This document shows, in pieces, positions 55,540-64,000 of a stretch of DNA of 64,000 nucleotides. A program made the translations under genes and the position numbers. Origin of the DNA: Diphasiastrum complanatum (lineage: Eukaryota > Streptophyta > Lycopodiopsida > Lycopodiales > Lycopodiaceae); NCBI GenBank assembly GCA_029204225.1, contig CM055113.1, forward strand, positions 13,156,906 through 13,220,905, given 5' to 3'. The stretch's first letter is position 1. Every line of letters begins with the position of its first letter. The notes under the pieces were generated by a model, which was not told the origin of the DNA, ran no database searches, and worked only from the letters and a program-made list of their open reading frames with translations.

Positions 55540-57434
55540 CTAGAAAAGAAAAAAAAAAGTCGCGAACATTATTAGAAAAGATAGAGAAAAATTCGCGATT
55601 GATTCCAGAAAAATACTAGAAAATAATAAGAATAAAAATAAATAAATAAATTTTTGGTCAAAGGTAGTATTTTTTAGTCTGGGCCCATTAATACGTGTAG
55701 GTAACAGTTCCCCTTCAAGTGATTGAAGTTGCACAGAACCATTGTCAAACACCTCTATGACTTTAAAAGGTCCAAGCCATCGCATATGGAGTTTTCCTGG
55801 GAACTTTTGATGGCGACTGTCATATATCAGGGCATAATCATCAGCTTGAAGATCACGTTTTTTTATATGACTGTCATATTTCTTCTTTCTTTGTTCCTGG
55901 ATTTCCTAGGTTAATTTTTGTGAAGACTCATGAGCTTCAGCTAGTTCTTCAATATTAGTCAACCTTTCGTTTATACATTCTGCATTTGTTCGTTGAGATT
56001 GGATACGAAAAGTTTTGACCTCAAATTCAATTGGCAGAATAGGATACATACCATATGTCAGAAAATATGGTGTTGTGATTTTCTCTGTATTACAATAAGC
56101 CCAAAGAACTGATGGTAGTTTCTGATCCCAATCCGTTGCGTGTGCAATAGTAATTTTATTCGGGATCTTACATAAAATTCCATTAGCTCTTTCTGTCAAC
56201 CCGTTTGCTTTTGGATTAATGGTGTAGTTTTTCTGTGTTTGACGAAGAAATAAGTTGTCAGCAACCGTATAGTGTCATTGAAAAAATGTGTACCTCGGTC
56301 ACTTACTAGTTCGAGTGGACAACCATATCTGGTGATAATACTTTTGAATAAGAACGTCGCGGCAATTTTTGCATCATTTCTTTTTGTTGCCTCTGCTTCC
56401 ACGTTCTTTGTAGCATAATCCATTGCAACTAGTATATATCGACATTTCGTATGTCGTGTAACAGGTTTAATTGGACTGACAAAGTCAATCCCCCACTTCT
56501 CGAATGGTGCAAGAGAAAGGATTGGTGTCAACGGCCAATTCATTGATTTTGTAGGCTTACCAGATCTTTGGCATGGATCACATGAACGAATAAAGTTTGA
56601 TACATCCTTAAACATTGTTAGCCACCAATACTTGGCAGTCAATATCTTATTAACTGTGTTCTTCAAAGCAAAATGTCCACCAGCATCTTCTGAGTGTAAG
56701 GCTTTAACGACATTTTTAATGTCTTCGGATTTGAGACATCTTCGAAGCTGATGATCTGCACGAAGCTTGTATAGAACATTGTTAATAATTGTATAAGGTG
56801 CTACCTTATATTGAAAAACTGTCTTTTGCTCCAAATCATAACCATCTGGATATATCTGATCCTTGAGATAAGTAATGATATCAAAATATAGCAAATTTGT
56901 AGATGAAATCTCGAATAAATGTTCGTCTAGAAAATCATCATTGATAGGATCTTCAATTTTTCCAGTGCTGAGTCGCGATAGATAATCAACATTTGTATGA
57001 TACTTTCCTTCATGAAGCTCTACTTGATAAGTGAATTCTTGCAGAAGTAGAATCCATCGAGCAATTTGTCCTGATAGATCTGGTTTATTTACAAGATACT
57101 TAAGAGCATAATGATCCACATGAAAAATAAATGCATATCCCAGCAAATAATGCCGGAATTTTTTAACAGTGAAAATCATGCCAAGTGCTTCCCTTTCTGT
57201 AGCCGAATAATTTTTCTCTAATGCACTGAGCTGTCGACTCGCATAGTAGATGGGATGATCCTTCTTCTGGTCATCCTTCTGGCTTAGACAGACGCCAATA
57301 GCAAATGCAGAAACATCCACATAACTGTGAAATAAAATAGCCCAGTTGGGTGGTCTTAGAATAGGAGCATTGATCAACCTTTGCTTAAGATCTTCAAATG
57401 CTTTCTGCTGTTCATTCGTCCACAAGTATTCCAC
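55540..57434 (-). pseudogene. Gypsy (Tat/Athila) RNase H and integrase
   Basis: The minus frame 57434-56196 starts in 'EYLWTNEQQKAFEDLKQRLI' and carries RNase H ('SYVDVSAFAIGVCLSQKDD', 'HPIYYASRQLSALEKNYSAT', 'IFHVDHYALKYLVNKPD'). The integrase zinc domain is 'HSEDAGGHFA...CDPCQRSG', with D in 'FEKWGIDFVSPI' and D in 'LVSDRGTHFFN'. After a frameshift at about 56200 the Glu region 'MTERANGILCKI' follows in 56199-55906. A last piece 'MRWLGPFKVIEVFDNGSVQL' (GPF motif) ends by 55540. Enzyme order and motifs are normal, but the frames are broken. Confidence 0.88.
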
Positions 57435-58255
57435 TTGTTTCTTCAGTAGATGTGTAAGAGAGACAACAATAGAAGCATGATTTTGAGTAAATCTCCTGTA
57501 ATAGCCAACATTTCATGCAAATTGGTTGGTATCAGGAGGTCCTTTATAAGCTCGACTTTATCTTTGTGGACTTCTATTCCTCTATTAGATATTCTGTGTC
57601 TGAGCAATATTCTGCAGTAGTGTCTTTATATCACTGTACACATAGAAATCATCAATAAATATTTCGAGAAAAGTTCTCAGGAAGGCAGCGAAAATTAACA
57701 TCATGATTTGCTAAAAGTTCACTGGAGCGTTACAAATACCAAAAGGCATTTTGTTGTAGGCATAAGTGCCCCAATCCATCGTGAATGTGGTCTTTGAGCG
57801 ATCCTCCTTTCGCACTCCCACCTGATTATATCCAGAAAAGCCGTCACAGAAACTGTAATGCTCTTGACCAGCAACCTGATCTAGGATGGAATTAGTAAAA
57901 GGCAAAGGATGATGGTCCTTCCTGGTGGCAGCATTGAGTTTTCGAAAATCCTGACATATTCGTATTTTGCCAGTTTTCTTCTTTGGGACGACAGAAATGG
58001 GTGAAACCCATTCACTACTTAAGACGTGATAGATTATACTTGCTTTAAGGTGTTTGTTAAGTTCGTCCTTGACCATTAGAGAGTATTTAGGATTGAGACG
58101 ATACTATCTCTATCAAATAGGTACAGCATCTTCCTTCAGATCAATTCGGTGTCCAAATTTTGCAGGTATACCCTTCAAATCGTCGAGCGACCAGACAAAA
58201 ACATCTTGATACTCCTGGAGGCAAAGGAGTTCGAATATCTGCTGAAGATCGTTCT
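57435..58255 (-). pseudogene. Gypsy (Tat/Athila) reverse transcriptase
   Basis: Right to left: 'LCLQEYQDVFVWSLDDLKGI', 'FGHRIDL', 'ISVVPKKKTGKIRICQDFRK', 'YSFCDGFSGYNQVGVRKEDR', 'YNKMPFGICNAPVNF'. The catalytic 'IFIDDFYVYS' is at about 57640-57612, then 'YYRRFTQNHASIVVSLTHLL' before RNase H. Stops and shifts are frequent in 57435-57711. The N-terminal side ends at the junction near 58255 where the opposite strand becomes coding. Confidence 0.85.
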
Positions 58256-60760
58256 CGTTACAGGGCAGAAGGAAAGAAAAACTTGGATTTGTGGACAGAT
58301 AGAACATTATATCCACAAGATCCAAGCACTTTGACACATCCCACATTCTCTTCAATAACTCATTTAGTTACATGGATATGCAACGGGCATAGTGGATTAC
58401 TAGGATACTTTAAAAGATTGCAAAACCATAGAAAACAACTTTATATGAATAAAGTTCACTTTTTAGAAGGTGAGTTAATTCGGATATCCTCTTATGGTCA
58501 GAATAGAGATTGTCATCTCCAAAAGACGTTAGAAGAAAATGAACAACTTAAAAAAAATAATGAATCATTACAGAAGATAACAATCAATATCAAATCAGAA
58601 CTAGAGCAAATGCAATCAGTCTTATAGTCTATTTGTATTGAGAACTTACAATTATTGAAGGATGTGGATTTGGTAAAGAAGCAGGCTGAAAGTAAGAACC
58701 GACAGCGACAAAGTTGCAAGGATATTCAAACGCTTTCAAAAGGAGGTTATTGAAATAGAAGGATCTGTGCATTCAAGTAAGCATATTCTGAATTTTGTAA
58801 GTTTTTCAATGACATTTGGATTTAATTTCAGCTATGGTGATATTTTGTTAACTACATGTTTTTTTTGCAGATCTGCATTAGTAGCTCCTCGGAATATTAA
58901 AGACAATGCTTCACTAGGAATGTCATTGGGCACAATATTGACTTGCAAATCCACTGAGCGTATCATGATGAACAATAGGATTTGAAATGTAAAGTGTAAA
59001 ATAGCAGAGTCTTTGATGGTGGACATTCAAAATATTTTAGATAAGACTATACTTCAGGGTGCTTGTGATTTTGCAGGTATTAGTAGGGAAGCATATGCAA
59101 CAATATTTAAACTAATTAGAGAAGCTTTTAAGCAAGTTCAAATTAGAAAAGTCCCAATCCCTATGACATATCACTTGAAGAAAGAGAGAGATACATTAAA
59201 CATAGGTATGCATAAGATCACTGGAATTCCATTTCATATTGAGGAGGTGTATGAAACTGATGGAAGATCGATATTCTATAATTCATCAAACAATTTATTT
59301 GTTGATCTAAATTACTTGCTGAGATACATCGTCACATTCTATGATATAACCTATGGAAAGGTGAATGGCAAAATAATCATAGTACTTAAGTTAGATGAGT
59401 CATAAATTGTGAAAGGGCAGAAGATGGAAAGGGTTACTATAACTCTCATGAATGGTGCTCTATCACAAACAAAGAACCAAAAAGATTTCAAATTCAGTGT
59501 CCAGTCAGAAAATGATATATGGTGGTTGGCAGGGTTTCAGGAAACTAGCCTCATTATTACATTACATTCATTGAATAGTATTAATACATTGTAAACTAAG
59601 TCTGATTAATTCTTTGGACAGGTGCTGAAAGAGGATTATGATATATTATCATGGATATTCTCAAGGACATCTTATCCTAGGATCATCAAGGACCATCTGG
59701 ATGGAGGACTTCTCAATGTTCCAGGAGTTGGAGACTTCAATGTTGAATGGCACTTAGTAGGTGATTTGAAAACATTGAAATGTATTTATAATGTCTCTCA
59801 CGATGCTACATCAAAACATCCTTGTTTGTACTGCATGAAAATGGCAAAAGATGTAACTAGGAGTACAAGAATTACTAGAGAATATGCAGATCCAAACTGG
59901 AAGCCTATGCTGCCTATCCCCTTAAAACATCTGCATGTTTGCACTCTTCATGCAGAAGTTAGATTAATAGAAAAGATCATTTATCTTTATATAGTTTTTG
60001 CTTGGAATACCAAGCCAGCATCATTAGCAAATGAAGCTATGTCTCGATTAGAAGATGTTTTATCAAAAGCAGGACTCCATAAAGGACATGTCAAAATTCA
60101 AAAAGATGAAAAGCTTTTAGGAAAGAATGGGAACATGCCAACTAAGCCAAGCATAGGAGGAGCAAAAGCACGTCGTTTTCTATCAAATCATACTGGTAAG
60201 GCTTCTAATATTCAACACTCAGTCTGGACATATATTATTGTTGCCACTCAGGTTTTTGAGAAAGACCGCAACACCAGAGTACTAAAAGTTGATATATGGG
60301 AAAAGCTTGATAGTATGATTGCTATTTTAAGAAAAAAAATACTCTAATATTGATAAGAAAGCTGGCCAAAGGACTCGTGTCGAGTTTGTTAATGCAATAT
60401 CACATCACTCATTACATGGTTAGTATAAAATTTTCATATATATTTAGATCCAAACATATGACTAACATTATGATTTTGACATATGCAGCACATACTAAGA
60501 CATCATACAACATTTTTTGCAAATACATATGGAAGCTTGAGTGTATGGTCATCACAAGGGATGGAGAAGTCACACTGGCATGCACGAGCAGCGTTTCATC
60601 GAAATACACAACATGGAGGAACCAATGAAAAACGAAACTACATTTGTCAATTGTTTTAGTGGTTCTACCGCAGAGTTCAGATTTGACATATAACAAAGTC
60701 CACGCAATACAACAAGTTTAGAAAAGCATGCAAGTTCATACAGGAAGAGAAAATTAGATG
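58256..60760 (+). pseudogene. Transposase-like gene with introns (RAG1/Transib-like layout)
   Basis: Plus-strand exons with GT-AG borders. Exon 1 (about 58256-58774) has a coiled coil 'LEENEQLKKNNESLQKI'. An intron opens GTAAGC and closes TTTTTTTTGCAG (58871). Exon 2 runs from 58872 to about 59535. An acceptor TTTGGACAG at 59621 opens exon 3 (59622-60418). An intron 60419-60488 ends ATATGCAG, and exon 4 begins at 60489. Candidate catalytic acids are D in 'IIVLKLDES' (exon 2), D in 'HLVGDLKTLKCIY' (exon 3), and E in 'WSSQGMEKSHWHARAAF' (exon 4). A zinc-type 'HPCLYC' follows the second D, and an H-rich segment 'ISHHSLH' precedes the E. This order (D, D, CxxC, HxxH, E with 'W-S-x-G-x-E') recalls RAG1/Transib and unnamed RNase H-fold transposases. 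TGA, TAA and TAG stops and small shifts make it non-functional as read. The start is lost at the gypsy junction. Family assignment is inference. Confidence 0.5.
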
Positions 60761-60892
60761 ATTACTGAGTAGAAGATCATCATTGCTGAGTAGAAGATCA
60801 TGATGACATGTTTAGAATTGCTTTGCAAATTCATTGAACAAGAGAGGAGAAATACCCAATGTAAATGTATTGATTGTATTATACCAAAATAC

Positions 60893-62405
60893 CTATTCAT
60901 CATCAGATCTTGTATTAGATTCTATGGTAGTATTGTCATGAAGAAATTCTCTGCTAGCGTATGCATCTAATAGATGTGCATTATCCTTATTTCCACTAAG
61001 CTCAATATAAGTGGAATACAATGAATAATGGGAGCTCCTTAAAGGAACATTCCCATCAGTAAAGCCTAAAATGTTCAAAACATAAGATCTTTTGACAAAA
61101 ACGATCTTATTTGTCTTAACAAATTTATGTCCTTCTAGATAAAATGATAAAGCTTTAACTACCATTATAAGACTCTCCCTGACTGGGCTCAGCTTGGAAT
61201 GAGCAATACAAATCTTATTCTTCAAGAAATGCCTAAGATAGTGGCCCAGTCCACTATCCCTCTAGAACGAGGATGCGTGTTGTCTAAAACCACCTCGTCT
61301 TGCAGCAAAGTCACCTATTATGAGAGCATCCTGCAATAGGAAATATGTTAGCAAAAACACATTCAGTGATTGAAAACATTCAAATACAAGGAAGATTAAA
61401 CACTTACACATTCTTCATCATCAGCAGCAACCAGATCAGGATGATCAATATAATGACTACTTTCTGAAGTGGAATAATCAGTGAAGTGCATTAATGATGG
61501 ACGAGGGAAGCCCATCTGGGATTGAAATGCCGTGAATTCTTCATCGGATGATCTGCCTCGCCCATCCTTAGCTATATTTGATAAAGTCTTATTCAAGCAT
61601 TCTGGTCATAAGACCCTCCTCATCATCAAAATCAATACCAACAACAAGGTCATCTGTCTCCAAATCTACAAAGTTGGAGAGTTCGAAAATTGTGCCGGAT
61701 AATAAACATAGAACCTCGTCCTCACGACAGTCAAAAAATTTACATAAATCAATAGTAGTAAAATATATATCGTCATTAATATAATATACAGACAAATTGA
61801 AAAGACATTTTGAATCCTCCATAGATTTGGATTCATCATCAGATGTATCTTGGCCAATGAAAGAATCCTGGAGAACATCAGTATATACATCAATGAAGTC
61901 ACTTTCTTTATCAGGAGTGTCGATAAGAAAGTGACTGATATTCTTAATGGCTGACTAAACAGAGGAGGGTGCAAAAGGAGGGTCAGCAACAGGAACTTCA
62001 TCATCATCTGGGATCTGAATTAACAGAAAAAGTATGAAACCACTCTGATATTTAATCAATCGACATTTCTTGTTGAAATACGGACACATTGAACTACTTT
62101 TGAAAAGATCAAACAATTTGGTGAACATTATATCCAGTCTATATCTAAAAGCTGGGAAGAAATGAACAAGAACAGTATAATGCATGTACTGGAGTGGACC
62201 TATGGAGAAAACAGGCTTGCTAAGTATATCTCTGAATCTGACATAACTTTCATAAAATACGTCATAATTACGGTTGTGCAGTCTTGAAAACATGTAGATA
62301 TGGTCTGAATAGTCTGTGGAAGTAGTCTAGGTTTTCAATAATCCCAAATTCACTCAGAAATGAACTCAAGCCTGATTCTCGTGAGGATGATGAGGAAGAG
62401 GCCAT
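60893..62405 (-). pseudogene. Acidic protein gene with introns, family unknown
   Basis: On minus, Met at 62405 begins 'MASSSSSSRESGLSSFLSEF' and continues 'ENLDYFHRLFRPYLH'. After a one-base shift near 62285 one frame runs 62293-61589 with a single TAG ('PSSV*SAIKN'). It covers 'RYRLDIMFTKLFDLFKSSSM', 'PDDDEVPVADPPFAPSS', 'DDESKSMEDSKC' and 'FELSNFVDLETDDLVVGIDF'. A further exon (61596-61404) ends 'DLVAADDEEC' before GTAAGTG. It joins over an intron closed by CCTATTGCAG to 'DALIIGDFAARRGGFRQH' and the last exon, which ends at 60893 ('TIESNTRSDDE'). I recognise no family. It is acidic in its middle, with an N-terminal Ser run. It converges with the transposase-like gene (about 130 bp apart) and diverges from the histone gene. 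Confidence 0.5.
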
Positions 62406-63199
62406 GGCAGTAACGCGAATATCACACTTGTGCGCGCGGGAGAACTGAACCAAAACTAACTATCAAAATGGCGCAGAAGATGGATATGTACGACAGACAG
62501 ATACAGACTATCGCACTTGTGCGTGAGTAGGTATAGTTGCAAGCAAATGGACAGCAATGAGCGCACACAAAAGCGATATGTCGTGAATTTCGAGAACGGA
62601 AAAGGTAAAAAATTATTCGGTTTTCGTGCCATTTATACTAAATTTTTGCATGTGTGGACACGTGTCTACTTTCAATTGGACAACAAACGCAGGCACGTGT
62701 GAGATGACACCTGCACACGTGTGAAATGACAGCTGGACACGTGTCACGTGTTCATTCAATTGCTCATAAACACGTGTCGCTCTCGCATTTGATCGTACAA
62801 ATCCCACACGTGTAATGTGACAGGGTCCGTACAACTCCCACACGTGTGACAGGACGTTCTTTCGCACGTGCGAACCCCGATATAAAATCACAAATTTCAA
62901 TAGATTTTTTTCACTTTTTTTTTTCGCTCCGCATATCGCATTTGTGTGCACCCTTCACAATTGAAATTCCTCCTACTGTCTTCCATGCACACAAGTCTGA
63001 TACGTCTACCTACGTGTCACCCCATATCGCACTTGTGCAGCTTTCCTCAAATCTGATCATTCTCTTTGATATTGGCTCGCATAGGTTTGATATACCGTAC
63101 ATTCTGTCCGTACATAGCGGTCCTCTACGAGTTCTTTATCGTTTTTCCCTTCTCACCCCAACCTTCACGCACAAGTCTGCTATCACATAGTTCACGCCC
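62406..63199. promoter_or_regulatory. Divergent regulatory region with CACGTG array
   Basis: It lies between the minus acidic-protein start (62405) and the plus CENH3-like start (63200). Nine CACGTG palindromes occur within 211 bp, at 62660, 62695, 62717, 62739, 62746, 62771, 62807, 62841 and 62865. Several are extended to CACACGTGTG. A second family, TATCGCACTTGTGCG or close variants, occurs at 62420, 62509, 62934 and 63025. Half-motifs CGCACAAGT-like lie near 62985 and 63167. CACGTG is the G-box/E-box core bound by plant bZIP and bHLH factors. Which factor acts here is not known. A 'gatataaaatc' TATA-like element at about 62878 could serve the plus side. Confidence 0.6.
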
Positions 63200-64000
63200 A
63201 TGGATAGGAGAAAGCAGACAAGGAGGGACTTCTTCTCTCCTGGCTCATCCTCATCTCCTGCGGTTGCCATCACACCACCTGCTAGACCTAGAACGCACAA
63301 TCGCAGCAGGTGGCTCTCTAAGATATGCAAGTATCAGAGGTCAACAGCTCTATTGATCCCAAGAGCTCCATTCTACCGTGCTGTCCGGAACATAACAAGA
63401 AATGATCTCAGACAGCATGTTAGATTCACATCGAGTGCTCTTCAGTGCCTTCAGGAGGCTGCTGAAGATTATATTAGCCTGTTTTTTGAGGATTCTTTTT
63501 TGCTTGCCATCCATACCAAGAGGGTTACCATAATGCTCAAGGATTTTTAGCTTCTAATGAGAATGAGGGATAGGTATTGTAGGTTACATGTATCTCAGCC
63601 TGCTGCTCCTAGACCAACTCCTGTAGATAGGACTAATCTTACTACGAAGCGTCCTAGGATGCAGACAGCTCCCAAGCGTGCTCCTAAGAAAGTGAAGCCT
63701 AACCCTTCAGATTATGTGAAGCCTATCCAAGAATCCATTGTAGATAACGCTGCTATTGATAATGATGTATATATAGCTACCTCTGTTTTGGATACTCCTA
63801 TAATTGTTGTAGATACTACACATCCACCTCCTCCTCCTCCTCCTCCCAATTTTTATACATATATAGATTCGGATAATTATCTTAAATTTGAGAAAGACAT
63901 ATCAGATGCTATAGATACAATTTGTACTCCTTTTTGTTTTAGACTAGATGAACTTGATTTTAGTATTAATTTTAGAATTCTAGATTGTCTGGATCTCAAA
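63200..64000 (+). CDS. CENH3-like histone H3 with in-frame TAG and long C-terminal extension (partial)
   Basis: Met at 63200 is the only possible start, as an in-frame TAG lies at 63188. The N-tail 'MDRRKQTRRDFFSPGSSSS' has an H3-like KQTRR. The histone fold follows: 'KYQRSTALLIPRAPFYRAVR' (alphaN-alpha1), 'NDLRQHVRFTSSALQCLQEA' (loop 1, alpha2) and 'FFEDSFLLAIHTKRVTIM' (alpha2-alpha3). 'LLIPxAxFxRxVRxIT', 'QEAAEDY', 'F-DS-L-AIH' and 'KDF' match plant CENH3 better than canonical H3. Loop 1 is one residue longer than in H3. CENH3 marks centromeric nucleosomes. A TAG at 63548-63550 stands where CENH3/H3 have Glu/Gln after KDF/KDI. The same frame continues without stop for 150 codons to the window end, first with 'LLMRMRDR' (cf. 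LARRIRGER), then basic 'KRPRMQTAPKRAPKKVK', a run of eight prolines and an acidic tail. No intron is seen, whereas plant CENH3 genes have several. Confidence 0.75.

Larger units (their letters stand above)
50683..58255 (-). mobile_element. Tat/Athila-type gypsy element (5'-truncated)
   Basis: A minus-strand gypsy element. From right to left it has RT, RNase H, integrase, an extra ORF of about 2.6 kb, and 3'-terminal non-coding sequence ending near 50683. RT wording ('ISVVPKKKTGKIRICQDFRK', 'KMPFGICNAPVNF', 'FIDDF') belongs to the non-chromovirus Tat/Athila branch. Gag, protease and the 5' LTR are missing because the right end joins a plus-strand transposase gene at about 58255. Integrase has no chromodomain. 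Confidence 0.8.

Overview
The window looks like nuclear DNA of a land plant with a large, repeat-rich genome. The evidence is plant-type Ty1/copia and Ty3/gypsy retrotransposons primed by initiator-Met tRNA (TGGTATCAGAGC-type sites), pieces of plant BAHD acyltransferase and carboxylesterase genes, GT-AG introns and AT-rich spacers. Nearly all coding sequence is decayed. The in-frame stops I examined mostly fit C-to-T change (CGA, CAG or CAA to TGA, TAG or TAA). The heavy decay and mix of element lineages suggest a fern, lycophyte, bryophyte or conifer rather than a compact angiosperm genome, but the species cannot be named from the sequence. Layout from left to right: (1) 0.5-13.0 kb, a minus-strand BAHD pseudogene split by a 10.2-kb nested insertion. 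The insertion is a Ty3/gypsy chromovirus (2126-12281, target duplication CCGGC) whose 3' LTR itself holds a non-autonomous LTR element. (2) 14.5-23.7 kb, a minus-strand copia element (A) split by a younger plus-strand copia element (B, 16613-22460, target duplication GAGGA). In B the core of the reverse transcriptase is replaced by about 1 kb of unrelated open sequence. (3) 24.3-28.4 kb, a non-LTR reverse-transcriptase scrap and a second copy of the non-autonomous LTR element. (4) 28.5-36.0 kb, copia fragments D, E and F, tandem repeats and GA/TC microsatellites. (5) 36.4-41.3 kb, a BAHD N-terminal piece on plus and a BAHD C-terminal piece on minus. The latter is paralogous to the copy at the left end, 3' flank included. 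(6) 41.8-50.7 kb, weak exon-like ORFs, a carboxylesterase-like first exon, copia elements G (carrying a MITE), C and H. (7) 50.7-58.25 kb, a minus-strand Tat/Athila-type gypsy element with a large extra ORF downstream of integrase. (8) 58.25-64.0 kb, the most unusual part. It holds a plus-strand intron-containing transposase-like gene with a layout resembling RAG1/Transib, a convergent minus-strand acidic protein gene of unknown family, and an intronless CENH3-like histone gene running off the window. The histone frame continues past an in-frame TAG into an extension of at least 150 codons. The last two genes are divergent and share an about 0.8-kb region with nine CACGTG palindromes in 211 bp and repeated TATCGCACTTGTGCG-like motifs. 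No gene here forms a clearly intact host pathway. Retroelements act as proteases, polymerases and integrases of their own, mostly dead, copies. The three-gene right end could be one mobile or formerly mobile unit. That is a hypothesis, since neither terminus of such a unit is visible.
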